The position numbers and the translations under genes were made by a program. Shown piece after piece: positions 42,505 to 55,003 of a DNA stretch of 64,000 nucleotides. The notes under the pieces are model-generated. The model was not told the DNA's origin. It did no database searches and worked only from the letters and a program-made list of their open reading frames with translations. Where the stretch lies: NCBI RefSeq assembly GCF_001422325.1, contig NZ_LMMR01000004.1, positions 67,752 through 131,751 on the forward strand, in the 5' to 3' direction. Source of the stretch: Leifsonia sp. Leaf264. Lineage in GTDB: Bacteria; Actinomycetota; Actinomycetes; Actinomycetales; Microbacteriaceae. Position 1 is the first letter of the stretch. The number at the start of each line of letters is the position of its first letter.

Positions 42505-43517
42505 GGACGACCGGCGGGGCGGCGGCCCAGCGGACCCGCCGCCGGATCGCTGGTGATCAGGTACGGCGGGCGGCCCATCGCCATGTTCACGTTGATCCCG
42601 ATGTACTCGGCGATCACTCCGAGTGAGAAGAGGATCGCGCCCGAGCTCAACAGGATCACGACCATGGTGGACGCCCAGCCCTCGATGGCGACGTCGCCGA
42701 ACAGTCGCTGGATCAGCACGACCACGGCGACGAGAGCGCCGAAGGCCGCGAAGATGATGCCGAGGAGGGCGACGAAGCGCAGCCCGCGGGTACCGCTCGA
42801 GAGGATCATGCGGAGGAAGTGGGCGAACAGCCGTCGGCCGGTGTATCCGGAGCGGCGTCCGCCCTCCTCGCGCAGTTCGACGGGGGAGGTGGCCACACGT
42901 CCGGCCACCCAGCCGAGGGCCACGTCGAGGTAGACGCCGGAACCCGAGTAGGCCGCGACGCTGCGCCCGACGCTGCCGAGCACCAGCCGGAAGCTCTGGT
43001 AGTCGGTGGCCCCGGTGGTGCCGGTGAACCACTCGAGGACCTTCTTGGCGCTGCGCGATGCGACGTTGCGCAGCGCTCCGTGCGGGGCCTCGTTCGTCGG
43101 CTTCGCATAGACCAGTGATGCCTGCTCGCGCATGGCGGTGTCGAGCAGGCCGCCGATGGCCGCCGGATCGTGCTGGCCGTCCTCGTCGAGGGTGACGATC
43201 CAGTCCGAGCCGGCGGAGGCCATGCCCGCGAGTGTCGCCGCGTGCTGGCCGAAGTTGCGCGACAACCAGACCGACCGCACGTAGTCGTACTGCTCGGCCA
43301 GTTCGCGCATGACGCGGTCGGAGGCGTCAGGGCCGTTGTCGTAGACGAAGAGCACCTCGGACACGACGAAGCGGTGTCCGTCGGCGGTCTGCTGCGTCGA
43401 CGTGAGGGGTTCGATCTCCGTCAGCAGGCCGGGAAGAGTGCGTTCCCCGCCGTAGACGGGGATGACGATCGAGACTGTGTGGTCGGCCTGAGGCGCGGGA
43501 GTCTGGCCGGTGTTCAC
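42501..43517 (-). CDS. GT2 polyprenyl-phosphate glycosyltransferase (DPM1/GtrB-like) with C-terminal membrane helices
   Basis: A 338-residue protein: GT-A domain with VSIVIPVYGGERTLPGLL, YDNGPDASD, RNFGQHAATLAGMASA and metal motif LDEDGQHDP, then two hydrophobic helices after about residue 240. This is the layout of DPM1/GtrB enzymes that load a sugar on polyprenyl phosphate for use outside the membrane by GT-C enzymes or flippases such as GtrA. GTG 43517 is chosen because a TAGATT -10 lies 8 nt upstream; an in-frame GTG at 43535 also exists. Confidence 0.85.
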   Translation of the reverse strand: MNTGQTPAPQADHTVSIVIPVYGGERTLPGLLTEIEPLTSTQQTADGHRFVVSEVLFVYDNGPDASDRVMRELAEQYDYVRSVWLSRNFGQHAATLAGMASAGSDWIVTLDEDGQHDPAAIGGLLDTAMREQASLVYAKPTNEAPHGALRNVASRSAKKVLEWFTGTTGATDYQSFRLVLGSVGRSVAAYSGSGVYLDVALGWVAGRVATSPVELREEGGRRSGYTGRRLFAHFLRMILSSGTRGLRFVALLGIIFAAFGALVAVVVLIQRLFGDVAIEGWASTMVVILLSSGAILFSLGVIAEYIGINVNMAMGRPPYLITSDPAAGPLGRRPAGRP

Positions 43518-43525
43518 GGAACGCG

Positions 43526-43531
43526 AATCTA
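43526..43531 (-). promoter_or_regulatory. Predicted -10 (TAGATT) of the GT2-SDR operon, leaderless
   Basis: TAGATT on the minus strand ends 8 nt before GTG 43517. It would place the transcript start at or very near the start codon. Confidence 0.45.
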
Positions 43532-43566
43532 TCACAGCGCCCCGTCGCGGAATCGGTGCCCGGCCA

Positions 43567-44430
43567 TCAGACGATGCTCTCGCCGGTTCCGGCGTTCGAG
43601 CGCGACATGCGCCGTCCGAGGTACACGTAAGTGAGCTGCCTCGCCCTGGCCATCGCTCGCGCCCTCAGGTTCCCGACGCGCCGATCCGACGCCCGGATGA
43701 CATTGGGATGCTCTGCGGCGAGCCAGTCGTGGAAGGCCATGGTCTGCCCGGCCTGGTCCTTCACCAGGCGGACGCTCCACTGGCTCGCCGACACCCGGAA
43801 CGCGGCGAGAGGTTCGTCCACCGCGACGAAGTCGCCGGTGAGGAGGACCCGCGTGTAGCTCGCCTGGTCGATGAGGTAGGGGAAGCGCGAGTCCCACCAT
43901 CCGACGTTCTCGAGGGAGTCCCGCCGCATCAGCACGCAGGCCGGTTCTCCGAAGATGTTGGTCCCGTTGCGCACGCTCTTCCGGATCGCGACGGACCCCG
44001 GATGCAGTCCCTTGAGTCCGGCGAGGCCGCGCCCCCTGATGAACGGCTCGCCGTCGGCGTCGACGATGTCGCGTCGTGACGCCGCGAGCACGGCTGACGG
44101 GTTCGCTTCGAGGGCGTCGACCTGGCGAGCGATGAGGTCGGGGTAGATGATGTCGTCGCCGCAGACCAGCTTGATGTACGTGCCTGTCGCCGCCTCGCTG
44201 ACGCGGTTCCAGTTGCGCAGGGCGCCACCACCGGCATCCGTCGACAACAGGGTGACGCGGGGATCGTCGGCGAAGAGTCGCATCACCTCGAGGGTGCGGT
44301 CGCTCGAGGCGTGATCGGCGATGATCACCTCGAGCGGAGAGTAGGACTGGCCGAGCACCGAACGGACGGTCTGCTCGAGGTACTCGTCGTTGTTGTAGGC
44401 GGGAATGACGACGGAGACGAGTGGCTTCAC
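43567..44430 (-). CDS. GT2 glycosyltransferase
   Basis: A 287-residue GT-A enzyme with VSVVIPAYNNDEYLEQTVRSVL, ADHASSDRT, GGGALRNWNRV, and CGDDIIYPD in place of the usual DxD context. It has no transmembrane segments. The acceptor and donor are unknown. It is divergent from the large membrane protein at 44509 and 49 bp upstream of the DPM1-like gene on the same strand. GTG 44430 is the only start consistent with the family N-terminus. Confidence 0.84.
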   Translation of the reverse strand: MKPLVSVVIPAYNNDEYLEQTVRSVLGQSYSPLEVIIADHASSDRTLEVMRLFADDPRVTLLSTDAGGGALRNWNRVSEAATGTYIKLVCGDDIIYPDLIARQVDALEANPSAVLAASRRDIVDADGEPFIRGRGLAGLKGLHPGSVAIRKSVRNGTNIFGEPACVLMRRDSLENVGWWDSRFPYLIDQASYTRVLLTGDFVAVDEPLAAFRVSASQWSVRLVKDQAGQTMAFHDWLAAEHPNVIRASDRRVGNLRARAMARARQLTYVYLGRRMSRSNAGTGESIV

Positions 44431-44496
44431 ACCTCAATTGTGACGCATGCCGGTGGACGCGGCGCCCGGCTGCACCGCCGGTCGAGCGCGATGGGC

Positions 44497-44502
44497 GATA
44501 AT
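44497..44502 (+). promoter_or_regulatory. Predicted -10 (GATAAT) of the 44509 gene, leaderless
   Basis: GATAAT ends 6 nt before ATG 44509. The space reads TCTCTG, with no ribosome binding site. Confidence 0.4.
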
Positions 44503-44508
44503 TCTCTG

Positions 44509-47972
<3,464 letters not shown>

Positions 47973-48021
47973 TCAGCCGATCCGCACACCGACCCACCGC
48001 CCCGAGGGAGCACCACAGGCA

Positions 48022-50010
48022 ATGACCGAGTCGACACCGATCGAGGAGCGCGCCGTCCTGCAGCGCGTCATCTTCCCCGCGAACGCCGACCCCCAGGCAC
48101 TGCCGCTCTACCTCGACCCCGAGGTCTGGACCTGGGATCGCCGATCGGAGAGCGAGGCCGACAGGCTCGCGAAGATCCGCGGCGTCTTCATCGAGGGTGC
48201 GGATCGGGACCCCGTCAGGCTCACCAACCGCAACGGCATGGCCTGGCTTCGGGGTCGCCGAGGCCTGGAGATCCCGTCGTTCCGCACCGTGTCGCTCGCC
48301 AGCTACTTCAACGCGTTCCCCGCCAGCTACTGGAACGCCTGGACGAGCCTCAGCGGTGTCGACCTGCGGATCAGCACGCAGGGCACTGGAACCGTCATCG
48401 TCTACCGCTCCAACGCGCGCGGCGTCATCCAGCGCGTCGACGACCTCACTGTCGCCGGGGACCACACCGGGACATTCCACCTGCCGTTCGCGTCGTTCAT
48501 CGACGGCGGATGGCTGTGGTTCGACCTCGTGTCGGGGGAGGAGCCGCTCACCCTCGTCCAGGCGGACTGGCTGGCGCCGGAGGGCGCGACGCCCCGGGTC
48601 GACGGAACCGCGACGGTGTCGATCACCACGCTCAACCGCGGCGACTACTGCACCAAGCTGCTCTGGGAGATCGGCGAGGACAAGGAGGTGCTCGCGCACC
48701 TCGACCGCCTGACAGTCGTCGACCAGGGCTCGGAGCGCATCCTCGAGAACGCCGGCTACCCGCTGGCGGAGAACAGCCTCGAAGGCAAGCTGCGCGTCAT
48801 CGAGCAGGCCAACCTCGGCGGCTCCGGCGGATTCTCCCGCGGCATGATCGAGACCGTGCAGGCCGGCGAGTCCGACTACATCATCCTGCTCGACGACGAC
48901 GTCGAGGTGGAGCCCGAGAGCATCCGTCGCGCCGTGACGTTCGCGAACTACTCCACCAAGCCCGCGATCGTCGGCGGCCACATGCTCGACATGTACGACA
49001 AGGCGAAGCTGCACGCCTTCGCCGAGGGCATCCGCTGGAAGCCGTTCATCTGGGGTCCCTTCACGCCGGCTCGTCACGACTTCGGCGAGTCGAACCTGCG
49101 GCAGACGTCGTGGCTGCACCGCCGGTTCGACGTCGACTACAACGGATGGTGGATGTCGCTCATCCCCGTCGAGGTCATCAAGCAGGTCGGCCTGTCGCTC
49201 CCCGTCTTCATCAAATGGGACGACGCCGAGTTCTCGCTCCGCGCGCGCGAAGCCGGCTACCCGACCGTGAGTCTCCCCGGGGCCGCGGTCTGGCACGTCT
49301 CCTGGGTGGACAAGGATGACTCGCACGACTGGCAGGCGTTCTTCCACGCCAGGAATCGACTCGTCGCCGCCCTGCTGCACTCGCCGTACAAGCGTGGCGG
49401 CTCGCTCTGGCGGGCGAACCTCTCGACTGACCTCAAGAACCTGCTCACCATGGACTACTACACCGTGGCGATGCGCCTCGAGGCCGTGAAGAACATCTTC
49501 GACGGGCCCGACCAGCTGCACGCCGACATGGTGGACCGCCTGCCCCGCGTGCGGGCCATGGCCTCGACGTACACCGAGGGCAAGCTCATCCGCGAGACGA
49601 GCGACCTGCCGCACTTCCCGGCGCGCGAGATCATGTCGGTCACCACGGGCCGTGCCGATCCGGGCCCGCGTGGGCTCGGCCTGCTGGTCTGGCTCGCCCA
49701 GCAGTCCCTCAAGCACGCCTTCACGACGCCGAGCGCCTCGTCGAGGCAACGACCTGACGCACACCTGTCGTACCAGGATGCTCGCTGGTTCGAGGTCCCC
49801 GACCACGACAGCGTTCTGATAACCAATGCGGAGGGATCGGGCGCGACCTGGCACCTGCGCAACCCGCGCCTCTTCCGGAAGCTGCTGGTGCAGTCGGTCA
49901 GAGCGAACCTGCGTTACCGCCGGGAGTGGGCGGAACTCAGTTCCCGCTACCGGAAGGCCCTGCCGGAGATCACGTCCATCGAGGCCTGGAAGCGCACGAC
50001 AGGGGCCTGA
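48022..50010 (+). CDS. glfT2: GlfT2-like bifunctional galactofuranosyltransferase
   Basis: A 662-residue protein with an N-terminal beta-rich domain (about 1-190), a central GT-A domain with metal triad D291-D293 in LLDDDVEVE and base H425 in AAVWHVSWVD, followed by a long helical C-terminal region. Size and order match mycobacterial GlfT2 (DDD near 256 and His near 396), which polymerises alternating beta-(1-5)/(1-6) galactofuranose from UDP-Galf. GGxGGFSRGM (donor loop) is also present. It is adjacent to glf. A GlfT1-like initiator is at 23738. Confidence 0.9.
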   Translation: MTESTPIEERAVLQRVIFPANADPQALPLYLDPEVWTWDRRSESEADRLAKIRGVFIEGADRDPVRLTNRNGMAWLRGRRGLEIPSFRTVSLASYFNAFPASYWNAWTSLSGVDLRISTQGTGTVIVYRSNARGVIQRVDDLTVAGDHTGTFHLPFASFIDGGWLWFDLVSGEEPLTLVQADWLAPEGATPRVDGTATVSITTLNRGDYCTKLLWEIGEDKEVLAHLDRLTVVDQGSERILENAGYPLAENSLEGKLRVIEQANLGGSGGFSRGMIETVQAGESDYIILLDDDVEVEPESIRRAVTFANYSTKPAIVGGHMLDMYDKAKLHAFAEGIRWKPFIWGPFTPARHDFGESNLRQTSWLHRRFDVDYNGWWMSLIPVEVIKQVGLSLPVFIKWDDAEFSLRAREAGYPTVSLPGAAVWHVSWVDKDDSHDWQAFFHARNRLVAALLHSPYKRGGSLWRANLSTDLKNLLTMDYYTVAMRLEAVKNIFDGPDQLHADMVDRLPRVRAMASTYTEGKLIRETSDLPHFPAREIMSVTTGRADPGPRGLGLLVWLAQQSLKHAFTTPSASSRQRPDAHLSYQDARWFEVPDHDSVLITNAEGSGATWHLRNPRLFRKLLVQSVRANLRYRREWAELSSRYRKALPEITSIEAWKRTTGA

Positions 50011-50041
50011 CGGCTCCTCGCCGCGCGTCCGTGCAGCGCGC

Positions 50042-51307
50042 TCAGGCGCGGCGGCGCTCGAGCAGAGGCAGCCCGACCGCCTGCACGAGCAGGCCGCAGA
50101 CGGGGCCGACGATGAGGGCCAGAGTCGTCCTCGCCTCCAATTCGAGCGGCAGCAGCAGGCAGCCGATCGTGACGAGGGCGGCCACGACCCATCCGGCCGT
50201 GAACAGGCCGTGGCGCGAGCGCGAGAGGGTGGCCGGGGCGGTGATGCAGAGCGCGCCCAGCGCCGTCGACGATGCCGCCAACACGGCGATGAGGGAGCCG
50301 TCGATGGGCGGCTCCTCTGGGAAGAGCAGGGCGAAGACAGCCGGTCCGAGGGTCCAGCCCGCGACGACGAGGACGGCGCCGACGGCGAGCACCACCCCCT
50401 CGAGCCGCAGCAGCAGGCCCCAGAAGTGCGCCGTGCCGCGGAACAGGACGACGAGGTAGCTCTGCAGCGCGAGTCCCACCACGATGAGCGGGGCACGCAC
50501 GAGGGTGGCGAGCAGGATGATCGTGCCGAGCCGGTCGGGATCGGCATCCGGTGATGTCACTCCGAGCAGGAACGGGAAGCCGCTGACCAAGAGGCCCATC
50601 CCCGTCGCTGCGAGCACAGTGCGTGCGACGTTCCACACGAGCTGCCGGTAGCCGACGTCGAGTTGCGTGCGTTGCACCAGGCGACGTCCTGCGGCGAGCC
50701 AGATGACGACGAAGGTGGTCGGGAACGGGATCGCCACGGCCCAGGCCAGCGCGACCTGATCCGTCGTGACGACCAGGGTTCCGGCGATGAGGATCAGGCG
50801 GAGCGTGCCCTCCATCAGGATCACCCAGAACACCCCACGCCAATGCGCGGAGCCGTACAGCGTGCCCGTCAGCACTGTGAGCAGCACGTAGGACGCGCCG
50901 CCGACGGCCAACGGCCACACCATCGCCCAGCCCTGCTCAGGGAAGACGGCATCAGCCCAGAACAGCGCCGAGACCACGACGATGACGAACACCAGCAGCG
51001 AGGTGGCCAGCGCGAACGGCAGCGCACGGGCGAGACGACTCCGGGGCGGCACCGCAGCGGCATCAGCGGGCCCGGTGGCCCTCGTGACCTCCTGCTGGAT
51101 TCCCGAGAGTCCGGCGGCGAGCAGGAAGGTGAACGACCAGTAGATGGCGAAGGTGGTGTACGCCGCCGTGCCGATGACGAATGGAACCAGCCAGGTGATG
51201 ACGTACCCGGCGACGCCGACCACGGCCGTCGCGACCAGCACCGGGGTGAAGCCGCCGCGCGACGTCGACTCAGGGTCGGCGGACGGGTACTCCTCGATGT
51301 CTGACAC
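50042..51307 (-). CDS. Polysaccharide flippase-like membrane protein (MVF/Wzx-like)
   Basis: A 421-residue protein with about 12 hydrophobic helices arranged as in MOP-superfamily flippases. The first helices carry VATAVVGVAGYVITWLVPFVIG, and AGLSGIQQEVTR resembles the family N-terminal loop. It may move a lipid-linked repeat unit or galactan precursor across the membrane. GTG 51307 is preferred because GGAG lies 7 nt upstream; ATG 51331 is in frame too. It is convergent with the GlfT2-like gene. Confidence 0.72.
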   Translation of the reverse strand: MSDIEEYPSADPESTSRGGFTPVLVATAVVGVAGYVITWLVPFVIGTAAYTTFAIYWSFTFLLAAGLSGIQQEVTRATGPADAAAVPPRSRLARALPFALATSLLVFVIVVVSALFWADAVFPEQGWAMVWPLAVGGASYVLLTVLTGTLYGSAHWRGVFWVILMEGTLRLILIAGTLVVTTDQVALAWAVAIPFPTTFVVIWLAAGRRLVQRTQLDVGYRQLVWNVARTVLAATGMGLLVSGFPFLLGVTSPDADPDRLGTIILLATLVRAPLIVVGLALQSYLVVLFRGTAHFWGLLLRLEGVVLAVGAVLVVAGWTLGPAVFALLFPEEPPIDGSLIAVLAASSTALGALCITAPATLSRSRHGLFTAGWVVAALVTIGCLLLPLELEARTTLALIVGPVCGLLVQAVGLPLLERRRA

Positions 51308-51469
51308 GTGCAACTCCGTTCGCGGCGGCATCCGGAAGCCGCACCACCGCCTGTCGTCAGAGGGTGGGGCCGACTGCGTCGACCAGCGACAATCCTATGC
51401 GGCCACCTACGCCGGGCCCGCTCGGAGCCGGCCGCCGTCGACGCATCCACCTGCCAGATCCAGGCGCTG

Positions 51470-51475
51470 TATGGT
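51470..51475 (+). promoter_or_regulatory. Predicted -10 (TATGGT) of the 51482 gene, leaderless
   Basis: TATGGT ends 6 nt before ATG 51482, with no ribosome binding site in the gap. It lies in the 174-bp region divergent from the flippase-like gene. Confidence 0.4.
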
Positions 51476-51481
51476 CGTGAC

Positions 51482-52132
51482 ATGAGCTCCGGACCGACCG
51501 GAAGGGCAACGCCGCCCTTCGACAGCCCGACCGCCCCCTCGACCCGCGACAGTGCCTACACCGATCGACTCGTGGCCAAGCAGACGGCCACCTGGAAGCG
51601 CGTGCTGAATGTCCAGGCGCCGTACAGGTGGAACCTTCGCCGGCTCGACCTCGGCTTCGTCCTGGACATCGGATGCGGCATCGGTCGGAACCTCCAGCAC
51701 CTCGGCAGCGGAGTGGGCGTCGACCACAATGCCGACTCGATCTCCGTCGTGCGCGAGCGGGGCTTTCCGGGATTCACGCCTGAGGAGTTCCACGCATCGG
51801 AGTTCGCCGTCGCCGGTCGCTTCGACTCCCTGCTGCTCTCGCACGTGCTCGAGCACATGGACGCGGCGACAGGACGAGCCCTCCTGGCCGAATACCTGCC
51901 GTACCTGCGCCCCGGGGGCCGGGTCTGCGTGATCACCCCGCAGGAGCGCGGCTACGCCTCCGACGCCACCCACGAGCTGTTCGTCGACTTCGCGGGGATC
52001 GAGGAGGTCTTCGCCGACCTCGGCCTGGAGCCCGTGCGGCAGTACTCGTTCCCCTTCCCCCGCTGGGCGGGGCGGGCCTTCATCTACAACGAGTTCATCG
52101 CCGTCGCCGTTTCACGACGGGCCGGAGACTGA
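51482..52132 (+). CDS. Class I SAM-dependent methyltransferase (Methyltransf_11/23-like)
   Basis: A 216-residue protein with a 25-residue Pro/Ser/Thr-rich N-terminus, SAM loop VLDIGCGIGRNLQHL, GVDHNADS, and LLLSHVLEHMD followed by LRPGGRVCVITPQE. This is the typical small-molecule or lipid-linked sugar methyltransferase pattern. The target is unknown. It lies between the flippase-like and the next membrane protein gene, and may methylate a polymer end group. Confidence 0.8.
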   Translation: MSSGPTGRATPPFDSPTAPSTRDSAYTDRLVAKQTATWKRVLNVQAPYRWNLRRLDLGFVLDIGCGIGRNLQHLGSGVGVDHNADSISVVRERGFPGFTPEEFHASEFAVAGRFDSLLLSHVLEHMDAATGRALLAEYLPYLRPGGRVCVITPQERGYASDATHELFVDFAGIEEVFADLGLEPVRQYSFPFPRWAGRAFIYNEFIAVAVSRRAGD

Positions 52133-52147
52133 CAGGACCCTCCGTAT

Positions 52148-52185
52148 CCGATCGGGTACTCTGACGGGGCGCCCCCCGATCGGGG
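52148..52185 (+). promoter_or_regulatory. Promoter flanked by two CCGATCGG palindromes
   Basis: CCGATCGG occurs at 52148-52155 and again at 52176-52183, the second inside the 12-bp perfect palindrome CCCCGATCGGGG (52174-52185). Centres are 28 bp apart. A TACTCT -10 (52157-52162) lies directly after the first box, so a protein bound to both sites could cover the start region of the 52230 gene. Confidence 0.45.
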
Positions 52186-52229
52186 ACGCACACAACGGCG
52201 TTGGCACCATCTCTCGCCTGCGAACGCCC

Positions 52230-54077
52230 GTGAGAAGGGCGTCAGTCACTGTGGCAGGAACCAACCCCGAGCGTCGGATCTCCATCTGGGCGACGGTCGG
52301 AGTCATCGCCTCGGTCATGGTCGCCTCTCTCGCCCTGTCGCTGGGCCCGCTGGTCGCGCGCGCCGGATGGCGCTTCGACCTGTTGCGCAACTACTTCTCC
52401 TACGACCAGTGGGGCTACCTGTCCATCGTCCGGAACTACGCCGATGGACTGTTCTCCGCGGTCGAGCCCGACACCCAGACCGGGAGCAACTTCTACCCGC
52501 ACGCGTACTACGCCTTCCTCGGCCTCGTCGCCCGGGTGACCGGCGCCGATTCCATCGTGGTGTGGAACATCGTCGGCATCGCGTTGCAGACGGTGCTCGT
52601 CGGATTCCTCGCGATGGTGCTGATCGTGCGCTGGCGGCGCCCGTTGCTCGGCCTGCTGGCCGTGATCCCCTTCATCATCGGCACCTTCGCGTGGTTGGAC
52701 GGAGGCGCCTGGTTCACCCAGCTGCAGTCGCACGCCGTGCTCTGGGGACCCTTCGCGATGTTCTACACGCTCAACGGCGAGGCGGCATCCGTGGCCATCG
52801 CGGGTATGGCGCTGCTGACGATCCTGGCCGTCTGGATCGGTCCGACATCTCGTCGGCTCCGGATGTGGGGCACCCTGCTGGCCGCGATCGCCATCGGTGC
52901 GCTCGGCAACGTGCAGACCTACTCGTTCATCACGGCGGTCTATCTGGCCGTCTACGTGCTGGCCGTGTACGCCATCGTGTCGAGGCGTCGGTGGAAGACC
53001 GCCATCGTGTCAGTGGTGCTCGTCCCCGTGCTGTTCCTCACCGGCGGGACGGTCTTCGCCGTCGGCGGGCAACTGCCGACCCTGGTCTTCGGGCTGCTGC
53101 CTGCGATTCCCGGCCTGATAGCGATCATCATCGACTCCCGGGGGTTCGTCGCCGTGTGCGGCGCCGCCGCCGCGCTCGCTGCGTCGCCGCAGGTCGTGAT
53201 GACTGCCATCGGGATCATCTCGAAGGACCCGTTCCTCACGTTCAGGGTCGACTCGAACGTCGCCCTGGGCCTCGGCGTGCGTGCCGGACTGCTGGCGAGC
53301 GTCGTGCTGATCCTTCCGCTGGTCGCCGTGGCCGTCGCCGGCATCGTGGCACGTCGCCCGCTGTGGAGCGCCTACGGCATCGGAGCGATGGCGGCCTGGT
53401 TCGTGCTCGCCTCGAACGACCGGTGGGGCGCGAACGCCGAGCCGTACCGCATCTGGATCGATGCGTTCACCCTGATCGCCCTCACGATCCTCCCGGTGAT
53501 CGTCGACGTCGTCATCGGGCTGAGGCGACGGGCGGCCGAGACGGAGTCGGAGTCGCCGTCGCGCGCCCGAGCCCTGCGCGTGACCGTCAGCGTCGTGGTG
53601 ACCGTCACCGCACTCGTCGCCGCAGGCTCGGCGATCGATGTGCTGCGGTTCAGCCAGGACGCGACCATGCACACCCTCGAGGCCTCGCGCACCCCGCGAG
53701 AGCTGGCGGCATCCGCCTTGGCATCGTCGACGGATGCGGCGAAGACCGGAGCCCTCATCGCCACCGACGGGTGCGTCGATCCGCGCTACCTGAAGGTCAA
53801 CAGCGGCGGCCCCGTCGCCTTCTTCCACGTGGGCATGGCGTGGCCCGAGGACTACGTCGACGTCGGCGCCGTCGTCGACGGGCGGCAGGACGGCAGCTTC
53901 CCGGTCGCATCGGCCATCGCCGGGGGAGTGGGGTGGGTCATCACCGACTCCGAGTGCGCTGATGACTGGCCGACGCGATACGCCGACGACCTCGTGCTGC
54001 ACTCGTCGCGCGACTACACGACGGACGATGGTGCGTCCGCACAGGTCCAGCTCTGGAGCATTCGCGGCGATGGCTGA
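52230..54077 (+). CDS. Polytopic membrane protein, GT-C-like
   Basis: A 615-residue protein with about ten to twelve hydrophobic helices up to residue 480 and an extracytoplasmic C-terminal domain of about 130 residues. The early loop FSYDQWGYLSIVRNYADG places an Asp shortly after the first helix, as in GT-C enzymes. It resembles in plan the 44509 protein, though I see no close identity. GTG 52230 is taken as start; GTG 52251 is an alternative with AGAAGG upstream at 12 nt. No specific family is assigned. Confidence 0.65.
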   Translation: MRRASVTVAGTNPERRISIWATVGVIASVMVASLALSLGPLVARAGWRFDLLRNYFSYDQWGYLSIVRNYADGLFSAVEPDTQTGSNFYPHAYYAFLGLVARVTGADSIVVWNIVGIALQTVLVGFLAMVLIVRWRRPLLGLLAVIPFIIGTFAWLDGGAWFTQLQSHAVLWGPFAMFYTLNGEAASVAIAGMALLTILAVWIGPTSRRLRMWGTLLAAIAIGALGNVQTYSFITAVYLAVYVLAVYAIVSRRRWKTAIVSVVLVPVLFLTGGTVFAVGGQLPTLVFGLLPAIPGLIAIIIDSRGFVAVCGAAAALAASPQVVMTAIGIISKDPFLTFRVDSNVALGLGVRAGLLASVVLILPLVAVAVAGIVARRPLWSAYGIGAMAAWFVLASNDRWGANAEPYRIWIDAFTLIALTILPVIVDVVIGLRRRAAETESESPSRARALRVTVSVVVTVTALVAAGSAIDVLRFSQDATMHTLEASRTPRELAASALASSTDAAKTGALIATDGCVDPRYLKVNSGGPVAFFHVGMAWPEDYVDVGAVVDGRQDGSFPVASAIAGGVGWVITDSECADDWPTRYADDLVLHSSRDYTTDDGASAQVQLWSIRGDG

Positions 54078-54208
54078 ACACGCGCGCGGCTGTGCTTCGG
54101 AGACGGCTCCTCTCGGCGCCGGAATCGCGCCGAATAGACTCATCACGACTCGACGGACCCGACTCCGTTCGCACACACCCGACTTCGTCCCATGAAAGGG
54201 CATCCGCC

Positions 54209-54973
54209 ATGTCTCTGCCCCTCCTTGTCGCGTTCGACCTCGACGACACCCTCGCGCCCTCGAAATCGCCCGTCGATCCGCGAATGGCGGATCTGCTCGT
54301 GAGACTGCTCGCAGCCACGGAGGTGTGCATCATCTCCGGCGGCCAGATCGGCCAGTTCCGGATGCAGGTGCTCGACAACCTGCCCATCGCCGACGAGGAG
54401 ACCTTCGGTCGGCTGCATCTCATGCCCACCTGCGGCACCCAGTACTACCGGCGCCACGACGGCGAATGGGCCCAGGTCTACGCCGAGAACCTGACGACCG
54501 ACGAGCGCGACCGAGCGCTCGAGGTCGTCGAGCGTGTCGCGAAGGGGCTCGGCTACTGGGAGAGCGAGACCTGGGGGCCGATCCTCGAGGACCGGGGCTC
54601 GCAGATCACCTTCTCGGCGCTCGGCCAGGCCGCCCCGGTCGCGGCCAAGGTGGCCTGGGACCCGACGGGGGAGAAGAAGGACGCGCTGCGGGATGCTGCT
54701 CAGGCGGAACTGCCCGACCTCGAGGTGCGCGGAGGCGGCTCGACCTCGGTCGACATCACCAGGCGCGGCATCGACAAGGCCTTCGGCATGAAGCGGCTCG
54801 CCGAGATCACCGGACTCTCCCTCGACGACATGCTGTTCGTGGGCGACAGGCTCGACCCGAACGGCAATGACTACCCGGTCAAGGCGTTGGGCGTCGAGTG
54901 CGTCTCGGTGCACGGCTGGGAGGACACCGCCGTGGTGATCGAGGACCTCCTCGCCGGCGCCTCCGCCAGCTGA
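54209..54973 (+). CDS. HAD-IIB hydrolase, phosphomannomutase-like (eukaryotic PMM type)
   Basis: A 254-residue HAD protein. Motif I AFDLDDTLAPSKSP holds the nucleophile and acid Asp, ISGGQ is motif II, and GDRLDPNGNDYPV is motif IV. The last resembles the GD-x(4-5)-GGND-(Y/H) motif of human-type alpha-phosphomannomutases rather than generic HAD phosphatases. It may interconvert mannose-6-phosphate and mannose-1-phosphate for GDP-mannose, or dephosphorylate a sugar phosphate. ATG 54209 is preceded by GAAAGGG. Convergent with the ligase gene, 30 bp apart. Confidence 0.78.
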   Translation: MSLPLLVAFDLDDTLAPSKSPVDPRMADLLVRLLAATEVCIISGGQIGQFRMQVLDNLPIADEETFGRLHLMPTCGTQYYRRHDGEWAQVYAENLTTDERDRALEVVERVAKGLGYWESETWGPILEDRGSQITFSALGQAAPVAAKVAWDPTGEKKDALRDAAQAELPDLEVRGGGSTSVDITRRGIDKAFGMKRLAEITGLSLDDMLFVGDRLDPNGNDYPVKALGVECVSVHGWEDTAVVIEDLLAGASAS

Positions 54974-55003
54974 AGCGGCGTCATCTCCGGCTGAGCGAGA
55001 GCG

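Noticed and set aside
54092-54208. Upstream in-frame extension of the HAD gene
   Set aside because: Homology (LLVAFDLDDT) begins right after ATG 54209, which also has GAAAGGG upstream.
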